Below are positions 26,607-38,907 of a DNA stretch of 64,000 bases, piece after piece. The stretch comes from Phanerodontia chrysosporium (Eukaryota > Basidiomycota > Agaricomycetes > Polyporales > Phanerochaetaceae). The notes under the pieces were generated by a model that saw only the letters and a program-made list of their open reading frames with translations, did no database searches and had not been told where the DNA came from. The position numbers and the translations under genes were made by a program. Within the stretch, counting starts at the first letter, position 1. Each line of letters starts with the position of its first letter. The DNA lies in assembly GCA_001910725.1 (NCBI GenBank), contig MJGA01000002.1, positions 1,054,001 to 1,118,000 of the forward strand, written 5' to 3'.

Positions 26607-27508
26607 TCATCTCCTAGTACGGGCTATACAATATCCATCTCGTAATGCGCTCAAGTCCGCTCTTTGTCCACGTCTACCATTTGCCAGTTCCATTTCGTCG
26701 CTGAAGAAACGCAGTCTATCAGCACGTCCATCGCTCCTTGTCATCCTCTTGCATACTACGCTTCACATTTGCTACACAGTCACGTCTCTTCCGTTCTACA
26801 CTACAGTTATAGCGGTCGCGTTGGAGGGATACAATCTCTGCTCATTTGCTTTGCAATTTCTTTCTGTCGTGGTTCCATACTCCAACGCTCTACACTCACT
26901 TTGTACGACTTTTTCATGCCCAAACCTGCCGTTCACCGGCCTTCAAGTTTCGTAGACGAGGGGATGATACCTGTAGTGCCCCATTACCGTTGATCAGTAG
27001 TTTACACCATTGGCGTTTTCGTGAATGACATCTCGTGTTCTTTCGTGTTACATCGCGCCAGTCGCGTTTTGCGCATTGTCGTCCTGGACGTGAGTCTGTC
27101 GAGGATAGCCTGGAAAACAGATGTGCCTCGGCCGAGTGCGCGCTTGCGAGACATCATTGACGCGTAATAAAAATATCAGGCCATCGAACGATGAGTGTGA
27201 TTCCCGAGAGTGATTTTGTGACGGGACCACTTCCCACCTTTAAAATGCGCAGAATCGTCAGACTCGCAGCGCAGCTCCTTTCCTCTCTTCCTTCTCCTTG
27301 CCATCCAACACACCTTGTAAGTGTTCAGTCCGAGTCTTTTTTGATGATGGAAAACCTTTGTCTGCAAAACACACCTCGACGTGCCTCGGCACAGTGGGTT
27401 GGAATTCCTTCGGGATCCATTCAAGTCTCTGAACATTTTTCTCGAACTGCCAGCGTGTCAGTGCATCTGCTGACCAACCCCTCTTCCAGCCCTAGCTCGA
27501 CCGTCGCA
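26607..27508. other. Intergenic, ERG6 promoter region
   Basis: No gene is seen. The final 250 bases before the ERG6 start are rich in CT tracts (27270-27300), typical of strongly expressed fungal genes. I did not find a convincing sterol regulatory element by eye. Confidence 0.4.
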
Positions 27509-28729
27509 ATGGCTCCTGTCGCTACCGAGAAGGTTGTCACCGAGGATGGTCGTCACCAGGACCGCATGGAGGCCTACACCAAGTTCTGGCAGAACGACAT
27601 GACCAAGGAGAAGGAGGTGGACACCAGCAACCGTCTGAGCAGCTACACGGAGGTCGTGAACGGTGCGCACGCCATGCTTCCTCCCTCACCTAGACGCGTC
27701 CTGACCCTGAGCGCTAGGCTACTACGACGCGGCGACCCTCCTGTACGAGTACGCTTGGGCGGGCTCCTTCCACTTCTCGCGTTTCTACAAGGGCGAGTCC
27801 TTCGCGGCCTCGCTCGCGCGTCATGAACACTACCTCGCCGCGCAGATGCAGCTCAAGCCCGGCATGCGCGTGCTCGACGTCGGCTGCGGTGTCGGTGGTC
27901 CGGCACGCGAGATTGCGCGGTTCGCGGACGTGCAGATCGTTGGACTCAACAACAACGACTACCAGATCACCCGTGCGCGCAAGCACACGAAGTACGCGGG
28001 TCTCGAGGACCAGGTCACCTTTGTCAAGGGCGACTTCATGAAGCTGTCTGAGCAGTTCGGCGAGAACTCGTTCGATGCTGGTACGTCGTTGTATGTTCTT
28101 TTCACGGAATCAACGTTGTTAACATCTCGCAGTGTATGCTATCGAGGCGACCGTTCACGCGCCATCATGGGAGGGTGTCTACTCCGAGATCAAGAAGGTC
28201 CTCAAGCCCGGAGGAATCTTCGGTGTCTACGAGTGGTGCATGACCGACAAGTGGGACCCCTCTATCCCCGAGCACAAGCATCTCGCGCATCAGATCGAAA
28301 TTGGAAACGGTATTCCTGAGATGCGGCCGATTGCTAAGGCGCGTGAGGCTCTCAAGACCGTCGGTTTCGAGATCCTGCACGAAGAGGACCTTGCTGAGCG
28401 GCCAGACGAGGTGCCATGGTACTACCCTCTTGAGGGTGATGTCTTCAAGGCGCAGACTCTCTGGGACGTTTTCACCTGCTGGCGGACAAGCTCGAGCGGC
28501 AAGTTCGTCTCGCATCATGGCCTCAAGCTCCTCGAGTTCTGTGGTGTCGTGCCCAAGGGTACCTGGGATGTCTGTGAGACCCTCAAAATTGCTGGCGATG
28601 CGCTGGTCAAGACCGGCCAGCAAAAGGTGCGTTCAAGTGTATCCTGCGCTGGCATGATTCTCATCATCTCCGCTCCAGCTGTTCACCCCCATGTACCTTG
28701 TCATCAGCAAGAAGCCTCTGGAGGCTTGA
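27509..28729 (+). CDS. ERG6: Sterol 24-C-methyltransferase
   Basis: Erg6 transfers a methyl group from S-adenosylmethionine to C-24 of the sterol side chain in ergosterol synthesis, at the ER and lipid droplets. The start [19 protein letters not shown] has three introns after it (27663-27717, 28081-28132, 28627-28678), all canonical. Diagnostic blocks are [13 protein letters not shown], the SAM-binding [51 protein letters not shown] and [13 protein letters not shown]. The C-terminus ends [10 protein letters not shown]. Length (about 350 residues) fits the family. Nothing is missing. Confidence 0.97.
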
Positions 28730-29538
28730 GCTGCTATATGTATTTCTGGACCATCTACTACTCTGCTCCTGGGATTATACTCTAGACTATAGATACCCTC
28801 GTAATATACCACGGCTTAGACAAGTCACAATACATCTAAGTATTGCTCATGTAGTTCTCATGCTGGCGAAGTGCGACGTTCGACATCGTTTGAGGTACAG
28901 AGGGATGCCCTTCACGTCTGAGACACATCGCTCACACAGCTTCACTTGTTCATCACCCGCTGAGCGTTGAAGCAGAGTGATGTAGCTTGCTGTTGAGATT
29001 GATAGGTACCTTTGGTCAACTGCTACGATGCCCAAGAGCGTTTAGGCCAAACATCACCGAATCGCCCGGAAGTGTGCTGCAGATCAAACGTTGAGATTTG
29101 CCCACGACTCTGACAGGTCTACGACGGTGCGCAGTCCTCTTTCATCCTCACTGTTTGTCCTCGGCGAGCTGACCGTCGAGGTTTTGCTCGTAAAGATTTT
29201 GCACCGGCTCGGGTTCGTTGCTTGCCGGAGAGGGCGTCAGCTACCCTTGGATTGACCGAGAGCCATCACCGGTGTTGGACCCACCGTCGTGAAATTTGCG
29301 TTCTTCGTCTCGTCGCGACCCGCGTTGCCCAGCGATATGAAGCCTCGATTACGCGTGGCGCTCACGTCTTCGAGACGGCGTTGGCCAGGAACATTCGTTC
29401 TGCAGGGCCCCGCTCCGAAGGTACAGCATTGATGATGACCTACCATCGCAGGGAACCGACTTGCGATGGCTTATATTCAGGGTGCCCTGCTCGAATCGCA
29501 CATCTCCCAGTTTGTTTCCTCTCTTCCTCTCGCCAGAC
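28730..29538. other. Intergenic between ERG6 and the P450 fusion
   Basis: This contains the ERG6 3' UTR and the upstream region of the P450 gene. Open frames here lack any recognisable feature. Confidence 0.4.
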
Positions 29539-32500
29539 ATGACGTCTACCATTCCGACGCCCCCGTCCATCCCCTTCCTCGGGCATGTCGCGTCCATCGA
29601 GCGCGAAGTGCCCCTTCGTTCCTTCCGTCTGCTCAGTGAGCAGTATGGCGAAATATACGAACTCAACATTCTCGGTAAGTGCTGCTGGTCGTAGGCACTT
29701 GTGTGTGCTGACTCGCCGCAGGGAGGAAGCTGCTCGTCGTCAGCTCGGCGAAGCTCATGAGCGATGTGTCTGACGACAAGAAGTTCTACAAAAACATGAG
29801 CGGGCCGCTTATGCAGGTGCGCAACGCCGTGGGAGACGGTCTGTTCACAGTAAGTGCTGCTGTGCAGTTTCATTCCGTGCTGGCGTCGGAGTCGCTAACG
29901 CCCGTGGATGCAGGCATATGGCGAGGAGCCGAACTGGGGCATTGCTCGTGCGTATGGGCTGTGCGACTGATATGATCCATGAGGCTCACGGGGCGAGCTG
30001 CAGACCGCCTGCTCATGCCTGCCTTTGGCACGGCGTCAATCCGGGACATGTTCCCAGATATGCTAGACCTGGCCTCGCAGCTGGTCCTCAAATGGGAACG
30101 GTGCGTCCCCCATCCGACGTCCAATTACAAATGCTGAGCCCTGTGTCTAGGTTTGGCCCCAAGCACCGGATCGATCCCGCGGAGGACTTTACGCGTCTTA
30201 CGCTAGACACCATAGCGCTTTGCGCGATGTCGTACCGGTAAGCGAGGCCCTGCAAGCGGGTCAATACAGCGGGATGGAGCTGACCATGCCAATCATAGAT
30301 TGAATTCATTCTACCGGGACAGCAGCCACCCGTTCGTCCAGAGCATGGTTGACTTCCTGGTGGAATGCAATCTACGAGCAAATAGACCAGGTTTACTCAC
30401 CTCCGTGATGGTACAGACCAACGCGAAGTACGAGGAGGATATCAAGACTATGACAGAACTTGCAGATGAAAGTCAGTCTCAGTTACTTCCCCAAGTCGCT
30501 ACTTCTCTGAAGATTGACGCTGCAGTTATCGCTGAACGGAGACGTAACCCAACCGACAAGAAGGACCTTCTCAATATAATGCTGTACTCGAAGGATCCAA
30601 AGACCGGCCAGAGCCTGTCCGATGTCAATATTCGAAACAATGTAACGCGTTCTTTCTTGATCATCATATTGTATTTGAAAGGCTGACTTAAATTGGTTAC
30701 AGCTATTGACGTTCCTGATAGCTGGTATGCACGACGATATCTAACTTTGGTCGTCTGTTACTGACGCATACCCAGGCCACGAGACTACTTCCGGCTTGCT
30801 GACTTTCGCCCTTTATTACTTAATCAAGAACCCAGAGGCTATGCGCAAGGCGCATGAAGAGGTCGATGAGGTTCTCGGTGACCAACAAATTCAGCTCACA
30901 GATATTGGGAAGTTGAAGTACATTGACGGTAAGGATCTTCATTATTCATGCAAGGCGATCAGCTGATGTGCCGAGTAGCTGTTCTTCGTGAGACCATGCG
31001 TCTTAGTCCCACTGCACCCATGAGAACTGTCCGGCCTTTCGAGGACATTACCATTGGCGACGGTAAATACTTTGTGCCCAAGGACTACACAGTAGTCATC
31101 AACACGATCGTCGCTCAGCGTGACCCTACTGTCTGGGGAGAAGACGTACGTAGTCTGCGTTGAGCTCCTGAGGCAGGTCTGACCGCGCTTTAGTCCAACG
31201 AATTCCACCCCGAACGTATGCTTGACGGCAAGTTCGAGGCGCTGCCGGTACGTGTACCGAACTTCCGTGGTGCAGCAGCTATACTGAGTGTGATGTAGCC
31301 CAACGCTTGGCAACCCTTTGGTTTCGGCATGCGTGCCTGTATCGGTCGTCCCTTCGCTTGGCAAGAGGCTATTATTGCACTCGCTGTCCTTCTGCAGAAG
31401 TTCGACTTCGTTCTAGACGACCCGTCGTATGAGCTTGAGCTCAAGCAGTCACTGACGATCAAGCCTGCGCACTTCTATGTCCATGCTCTCCCGCGCGAAG
31501 GAAAGCCCCAGTTGCTTGCGACCCCTTCCGCCGCACCTTTCTCCTCACACGCACGAGAGACCACCAATGCAAGCCTTCCAGCTTCACCTGGTACGGAGGC
31601 AAAACAGCCGATGTACGTTCTGTACGGCTCGAACACCGGCACGTCCGAGAGCTTTGCCCAGCGGATCGCGAATGGCGCGGCCGCACACGGTACGTAGCGG
31701 ATCCACCACCGGTAGATTCCCGTACTGAAAAACTGTCAGGTTTCCGTGCAACACTCGGCACCCTCGACTCCGTGGCGGACCACCTGCCGACCGACGGGCC
31801 CATCGTGATTGTGTGCGCGTCCTTCGAGGGCGAGCCGGCAGACAATGCCGCGCACTTCGTTGAGAGGCTCACGAGCCTGCAGGACAAGCCGCTACAGAAC
31901 CTGCGCTTCGCCGTCTTCGGATGCGGGCACCACGACTGGTTCCGGACGTACCAGCGCATCCCGAAGCTCATCGACCAGACGCTCGAGGACCGCGGCGCGC
32001 AGCGACTTGTTCCTCGAGGTGAGGGCGACGCTGGTAGCTCCGAGTTCTTCGAGGCGTTTGAGGCGTGGGAGACCAAACTGTGGGAGGTCCTTCCTGAGGT
32101 AAGTTATGTACGTATCCTTACGTGACTTAGGTTCTGCTCAGTCTGCTTGCAGGAATACAATACCGTGGTGAAGCAAGACATTACGTCTGGCCTGAAGGTC
32201 GAGACAGTAGGGGAGGGTGCCACGCGCGCTGTTGACCTGCGGCAGCACGACGCTGCCTTGGGCACTGTCATTGAGAACAGAGTCTTGACTGCACCTGGTG
32301 CGCCTCAGAAGAGACACATCGGTAAGTACAAGGCGCAGTACAGTCGAAGATTGAACTGAACGATTCCCATAGAGTTTGAGCTTCCGGAGGGAGTTACCAG
32401 TCGCGCTGGCGATTACTTGGCAATGTGAGCATCTCATGTTTCGCCTGACATACGAGACTCAACTGTCTACAGCCTCCCGTCCAACCCGCCGCAAGATGTT

Positions 32501-33608
32501 CATCGAGTGCTTGCCCGCTTTGGCATGCTCCCCGAACAGCAAATCGTCATCTCGTCTTCCGGCCCTTCCTCTCTACCCACAGGTAGACAGATATCCGCAT
32601 TCGATCTTCTCTCAGGATACGTCGAGCTGTCCCAGCCTGCTACGGCCCGCGATGTCCGCACGCTTTTGAACATTGATAGCTCAGACGCCACGAAGGAGTC
32701 TCTCAAGGCGTTGCTGGAGAGCTATAGTGACGCAGTCCTGGGACGTCGACTCAGTGTTCTAGATCTCCTCGAGCAGTACCCCGACATCAAGCTGCCGTTC
32801 GCCGCGTACCTCGCCCTTCTGCCTTCTATGCGCATCCGCCAATACTCCATCTCGTCATCCCCCTTTGGAACGCGCAGCGCGTCACGCTCACCGTCAGCGT
32901 GCTCGAGGCACCGGCACTCTCTGGGCGCAAGGAGCCTTTCCTCGGCGTCGCATCCACATACCTCGCGAATCTGCGCCCCGGAGACAAGGTCCAGATGGCA
33001 GTGCGCGCCTCAAATGCGGCCTTCCACCTCCCACAGGATCCGCGGACGCCTCTTGTGCTCTTTGCCGCGGGCTCTGGCCTCGCTCCTATGCGTGGCTTCC
33101 TGCAAGAGCGTGCACTCCAGAAGAAGGCCGGCCGCGAAGTGGGCAGGGCTGTACTTTTCTTCGGGTGCCGGAGACCTGATGAGGACTACCTCTACTCGGA
33201 CTCGGACCTGAAGGAGTGGGAAGAGCTCGGCGTCGTCGAGCTGCGTCCTGCATTCTCTCGGGCGCCGGAAAAGTCAGAAGGGTGCAAATATGTCCAAGAG
33301 TACGTGTTTCGTCTGATAGGCTGCGTTCCATCACTAACCGCGTTTCTAGTCGTGTCTGGCACGACCGTCGAGCACTTGATGGCCTGTACGAAGCAGGAGC
33401 TAAGGTGAGCGATTGCACTTCGTGTAGCATGTCTACGTACTAAACTCGTCTTTAGTGGTTTGTGTGCGGCTCTGGGAAGGTCGCCAGGGGCGTGAAAGAA
33501 GTTCTGACAGCCATGATCAAAGAGTCGAGGGGATACAGTGATGAAGAGGCAGCTGCTGCGTTCGAGCGCGCGACAGTTGGTCGGTTCGCTACCGATATCT
33601 TCGAATAG
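29539..33608 (+). CDS. Self-sufficient cytochrome P450 / P450 reductase fusion (CYP505, P450foxy type)
   Basis: One chain holds a P450 domain followed by an NADPH-P450 reductase, as in fungal P450foxy and bacterial BM3, which hydroxylate fatty acids near the omega end. It starts [20 protein letters not shown] without a membrane anchor. P450 motifs are the oxygen-binding AGHETTSG, the ETMR of the ExxR motif, and the heme loop [16 protein letters not shown]. The FMN domain begins [17 protein letters not shown]. The FAD part has [11 protein letters not shown], and the NADPH part has [13 protein letters not shown] and [12 protein letters not shown], ending RFATDIFE. At least twelve introns are spliced by eye. 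In the FAD domain the frame moves by one base at CCCCC (32859-32863); one more C restores [13 protein letters not shown] (see finding). The substrate is inferred from the family. Confidence 0.93.
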
Positions 33609-33896
33609 AAATATGCAACTTCGTATCTCTGCTGTTCAGCAATTTAGATTATTTTCCCACATATGCCCGACAATGATGTTCACGCTCTGGTGTCAGAGCC
33701 CGAGATCCAGATCTTAGCATGGCGTACTGGTCGGAAACATCCGAGTGTCGCGCCGGGACTGCGGGCCGGTGCATACCTCATAGGTCGCTGGTGGTGACGG
33801 TGCTGCGTATCACATCACACTCTCACTGCTGCTGCCCTCTGCGTCCCTAAACTCTGCTTGGTTAGCCTCCCTTCGAGGAACTTCTCACTACAGGAT

Positions 33897-36382
33897 ATGT
33901 CATTCAAGAGGGCTGATCTATTCCCGTGCAATCCCGCGACGACTCGCGGTGAATCCACACGAATCAGCTCCAGCAAGGACAAGATCGCGTATACCAATGG
34001 AAGGACGGTCATTGTACGTGCACTCACGTACTGTCTCTTTGGATAAGCTTGCTAACCGTGTGCTAGATTCGCGACTTGAAGGTCTGATCTGGGCATATCG
34101 CAGTCTAGAGTGGGACTGAGCAGCATGTCACTGTCGACCACAGAACCCCTCCGCAGTCGTATCATACGCGGGACACGTACAGAACGCGACAGTTGCAAGG
34201 ATCTCCCCCACAGGATTCTATTGTGCCTCGGGAGACGCGGGCGGAACAGGTGCATGGAGTGACCACGTCTACAGTCCACACCTAGCTCACCGTCTCCTCC
34301 CTCTCAGTCAAGATCTGGGATCTCGTGGGCGAGGATCAGTCACTGAAGGGAGAATATAAGGTGCTCGGCGGACGCGTGTAAGTACCCTCGCCACCCACAT
34401 CGGACTCTCATACGAAGCGGACTGTAGCAAGGATCTCGAGTGGGATGGGGAGAGCAAGCGCATCATCGCAGTCGGAGAGGGCAGAGAGAAGTGAGTGTCC
34501 TTCGGTGAGCTGCATCCGTGCTTGAATCTGACAGTAAGTTAGATATGGCCATGCCTTCATGTTCGATACTGGAAGCTCAACAGGTTCGATTATTGGTCAC
34601 TCGAAGGTGAGGAGGGTCCTGGTTGTCTCAGAGGCGTAGCTCACGTGAACGCGCACACTAGACTGTGAACGCAGTCGCTATCCGCCAACAAAGGCCATAC
34701 CGCGCGGCAACTGCTGGTGACGACTGCGGTATCGTCTTTCATCAGGGCCCACCGTACAAGTACGAGAAGACGATCAAGACGCACACCAAGTTCATCCAGG
34801 ACCTGCGCTATGCTCCGTCTGGCGACTTCTTCGCTAGCGTCGGTATGGATATGAAGATCTTCCTATACGACGGCAAAGATGGCGAAACAGTTGGGGAGAT
34901 TACCGACAGCCCACACACCGGCTCAATTGTACGTACTGAGAGACATTTGCTGTCGCATGACACTGAATATTGTCTGTCTCCAGATGGCATTGAGCTGGAG
35001 TCCAGACAGCAAGGCGTTTGTGACATCCTCTGCAGACCGCACCGTGAAGCTCTGTAAGTTTCTCGTGGACATCTTGGCATAATCTCCGCTCATAGAGGTC
35101 CAGGGGATGTTGAGACTCGCAAGGCCATCACGACCTGGAATCTAGGCAAGGCCGTCGAGCAACAACAGGTCGGAAATGTCTGGACGGAGGGCGATGACAT
35201 TGTCTCTCTCTCACTGTCTGGTGACCTCAACGTCTTCGATAAGCGTGTTGGGGACAAGCCTTCACGCATAATCTTCGTAGGTTCCTCGAGATCTTCCATT
35301 GCACACATCTGTAATCCGATCACAGGCTCCTTCGAAAGCCATCACGGCTCTCGCACCCACGTCTTCTTCGGGCACATTCATTGCGGGCCTCGCGGACGGT
35401 CGCGTAATCTCGTTCGACGGTACCGACTACACTTACGCTGAGGGAGCCGGGCACAAGAACCTCGTGTCTGGCGCTGTGACATTGCCTAACGGGAAGGTTG
35501 TCACTGCCGGTTACGACGACCAGCTCCGCGAAGTCGAGGGTACCAGCTTTACGTATGTACAGCTGCCTTCCCAGCTATGGGATCTCCTTCTAATCACTCA
35601 AACTCGTCTAGGCAAGCCGCGTGCTCCACTGCAACACAGCCAAAGTCTGTGGCCGTCGCGGGAGACTCGACTGTGTTCGTCGTTGAGATCGGCGTCGTCG
35701 AGGCGATTCGGGAGAACCAGAAGGTGCACGAGCTCAAGACTAAGTACACACCCAGCGTCGTTGCTGCGCAGGGCTCAGTCGTCGCAGTTGGTTCGGAAGT
35801 GAGTAGGATGTTATAGCATGCGCGTATGTTAACTAATCTTTGCGCAGGACCAGAAGGTCTATCTGTACGAGTGGGATGGCAAGACCCTGACTGAGGCAGG
35901 CGTACTGGAGGGAAACCGAGGAGCTGTCAGTGCCCTGGCATTCTCGCCAGATGGAAGCCAGCTTGCCGCAGGAGATGTAAGTTTTTATCATGCTACGGCT
36001 CAGAATGCAGCTTAAGCGGCATTTTACAGTCTAGCGGAAAGATTGCACTGTACGACGCTAAGGAAAAGAAGGTGATCGGTCACTTTTTCACGTTCTGCGG
36101 TGCGTATTGACATACACATTCCAGCTCATTACCTCGAGGTGGTCCTTCCACAGTGGACGCATCCTCTCGCTGGCATGGACACCTGATGGCAGGCACTGCG
36201 CCTCGGGATCGCTCGATACACACGTATACGTGTACAGCGTTGCAAAGCCCGGAAACGCAATCGCTATCAAGAACGCGCACGCAGGCAGCGTCAGTTCGGT
36301 CTTTTGGATCGGCGACAGCAAACTTGCCAGTGCAGGCGCGGATGGTTGCGTCAGGACTTGGGACATCACGTTCTTCTCTTAG
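33897..36382 (+). CDS. AIP1: Actin-interacting protein 1 (WD40, AIP1/WDR1)
   Basis: AIP1 works with cofilin to sever and disassemble actin filaments in patches and rings. The protein starts MSFKRADLFPCNPATTRGES, the usual AIP1 opening, and forms two seven-bladed WD40 propellers. Recognisable blades include VKIWDLVGEDQ, GGRVKDLEWDGESKRIIAV, MALSWSPDSKAFVTSSADR, VSALAFSPDGSQLAAGDSS and ILSLAWTPDGRHCASGSLD. The last is GCVRTWDITFFS. Length near 600 residues fits. There are about a dozen short introns; for example the Trp of LWDVETRK is split by one at about 35050. It follows the P450 fusion on the same strand by 288 bp. Confidence 0.95.
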
Positions 36383-36833
36383 ACTCAGGATACCCGATAG
36401 TGTACAACAATGGCGGAAGAAACAAATCACCTGTACTACTCACCGACCTCAATACATCCGGATCCCTACTTGCCTACAGACTGCAGTGTTTCCCAAATCC
36501 AAATCGCATACGGTATCATCGTGTGGATTTTTTACAAAATACAGTTGGAGCATTGATAACTCGTACCTAGTGTTGGGACGCGTACATGAGACAGCGTGGG
36601 TGATCAGAAGAGAGCAAGTGGGCGAGAACAAGGAGCAAGAGCAGCAAGGCCCGCTGGGGGGCGGCCAGGTTTTGGCAGAGATACAGAGCACCAAGGAGAT
36701 AGGGGGGAGAACAGACGCAATTATCGATTTCCGCAAGCCACCCTCCGCATACACCACAATCACAGCAGCCCGCGTCTGCGCCGCCACCGCGCGCCACCTC
36801 CCGCGTAGAGGCCTAGCGCAGCGCGTAGTGCGC
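36383..36833. other. Convergent intergenic region
   Basis: This holds the 3' UTRs of AIP1 (+) and NAC beta (-). It is not otherwise remarkable. Confidence 0.4.
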
Positions 36834-37596
36834 TTAGTTGAGGTCCTCGAGCGCGGGGGGCTCGTCGTCGCCGCCCTTGTTCTCCTCGCCGGTCTCGAAG
36901 TTCTCGACAAGGTCGGGGACGTCGTCATCGTCCTCCTCGGCAGCGCCGCCCGGCCGCTGCTGGCTCTGCTGGATCGCCTGGTAGGACTCGGCGAGCTTGC
37001 GAAGCGAGGCGAGAGAGTCGGGGCCAAGCTGGTTGAGGATGCCGGGCACGAGCTCGGTGAGCTCCTTGACGTGGCCAGCACCGTAGATCGCGAAGGTGTT
37101 GGCGGAGACGGCCGCGTGGACTGCGGGAGCGAGTCAGCTTTTGTACGCGCGCGACTCAGCCCAGTGAGGATCCGGAGCCGCTGCGACCCAAGACACGCCG
37201 ATCGCGCATCGGGGACGCGCAGGGTCCTCTCCACCGGCAAAGATAAATACGAGAGGGCTATCACGAGACACACCTTTAGGTGCAGAGAAGTGCAGAACAT
37301 TGCCATCCTCCCTGAACATGTTAACCTCCTCTACGCCGGGAATGGGCTGGACGTTCAGCTTCTTGAGCGCACCCTGGAGCTTCTTGTCGTCCTGAGCACC
37401 AGTCGTCTTAGTTTTCCGGACGACCTTTCGGCGCATGGTACCCTTTCCACCTATTCAAGCGCACGCACACGCAGGGCGAAAGGACATCGCTTTAGATTTA
37501 CATTCGCCCAATTTTGCGCAAAGGACGCGGTTCAAGCTCACCGATCCTGTTGGCCGCAGCCTGCGCCTGCAGCTTAGCCAGTTTCGCGGGGTCCAT
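36834..37596 (-). CDS. EGD1: Nascent polypeptide-associated complex subunit beta
   Basis: NAC beta pairs with NAC alpha at the ribosome exit tunnel to shield new chains and steer targeting. Three exons give about 170 residues: [20 protein letters not shown], then [20 protein letters not shown], the NAC domain ([45 protein letters not shown]), and an acidic tail ending PPALEDLN. The ribosome-binding RRK-type motif (MRRKVVRK) is present near the N-terminus. The intron between GG and KG (about 37452-37543) and one of about 150 nt after SAPK are longer than usual for this window. It is head-to-head with the acetyltransferase gene, 226 bp apart. Confidence 0.95.
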
Positions 37597-37822
37597 CGTG
37601 TTGTTTGCTGAGGATCGGGGCTAACGACGGGCGGATGGAATTTTGGTGGACTTGGTCGTCGTGAAAAGCGAGAATAAGGTTCACAAGTAAACACGACCAC
37701 ACAAAACCTCGCTCGTCGGCGTCTATTCCGTGGGACGCCCGTCAGCGCCCAGTCGGCGAGTCATTGGCTGAGCACCATCTGCACGTTCTCCTTCGCACTC
37801 TCACTCGTTGAACAGTCCAGAC

Positions 37823-38688
37823 ATGTCTGAAAAGTCGTTCTTTATTCGTCCAGCCACCGTAGATGATGTGGTATATTTTATTCTCACTCCAAGAGGGCTG
37901 CAATTCCTCACAATTCAATAGGATGCAATCTTGAAGCTGATCGTTGGCCTTGTGGGTTTCGCAATCGCGAGTGCCTCCCACGAGCTATGCTCACATGTCT
38001 CCTTCACAGGCAACCTACGAAAAGGCTGCTGATCAGGTGAAGGCGACGCCTGACCTCGTGAGACGCTGTCCCGGACGAATTGTAGACGCGACTAACATTG
38101 CAAGTGATCTTTAGCTTCGCAAGAATCTCTTCGAGACGCCGTATGCACACACCTTGCTCGCTTTCTCTGGCACTCGTGAAGCACCCGGCGAGGCCATTGG
38201 TATGGCCATGTACTTTTACAACTTCTCCACATGGACTGGCAAGCCAGGCATCTACGTATGTGCAGATCGGTGATCATCCGACGATCCGCGATCTTCTTCG
38301 TTTCGCGAACTCACTGATTGACTTCGAGTAGCTGGAGGATCTGTTCGTTTCCCCGGAGTATAGGAACTACGGCGTCGGCAAAGCTTTCTTTGCTGAGCTC
38401 GCCAAGGTTGCTGAGGAAAGGTCAGTGAAACCCTGATGGCGTTATAAACAACGTCCGGGAACTCACAACACCGCTTCAGGACTGCGCCCGTCTGGACTGG
38501 CAAGTGCTGAAGGTAAGACCGATCATCAGGATCTGGGACATACAGCTTAACAAGGGGCATCGCAGTGGAATAAGCCGTCGATCGACTTCTACGAGCAGAA
38601 ACTTGGTGCAACTGCCATGTCTGAATGGATGGGAATGAGACTAGAAGGAGACGGCATCACGAACTTGAAGAAGTTTGCCCTGCAGTAG
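37823..38688 (+). CDS. GNAT acetyltransferase, diamine (spermidine/spermine) N-acetyltransferase type
   Basis: The spliced protein of about 170 residues starts MSEKSFFIRPATVDDV and contains the four GNAT motifs: AILKLIVGLATYEKA, AIGMAMYFYNFSTWTG, the acetyl-CoA loop LEDLFVSPEYRNYGVGKAFF, and CARLDWQVLKWNKPSIDFYE. The FSTWTGKPGIYLEDLFV stretch is characteristic of the SSAT/thialysine acetyltransferase group, which acetylates polyamines or related amines with acetyl-CoA in the cytosol. The exact amine is not predictable. It has about seven small exons; one encodes only ten or so residues. Catalytic Tyr (in FYEQKLG) and CoA loop are intact. Confidence 0.9.
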
Positions 38689-38907
38689 AGCAGACAAGGT
38701 CAGAACGGCCGGAAGAACAGGTCACTGACCTGCACGGTGCCAAGCGATATACGAGGCGTCCCACAGACGCTGACATGGCGCGGCGCTGTAATTCCTATAT
38801 TCCTGACTTGTAAAGTGATATCACGCCCATCCGCAAGAAATCCAGAGAATCCAAGGGATCAGAAAGCGACGTGCAAAGCAATACAAAAGCGATATTAGGG
38901 TAAATTA

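Noticed and set aside
36153..37577. 474-codon plus-strand open frame over the AIP1 end and NAC beta
   Set aside because: It is the shadow of the AIP1 last exons and the antisense of NAC beta exons.
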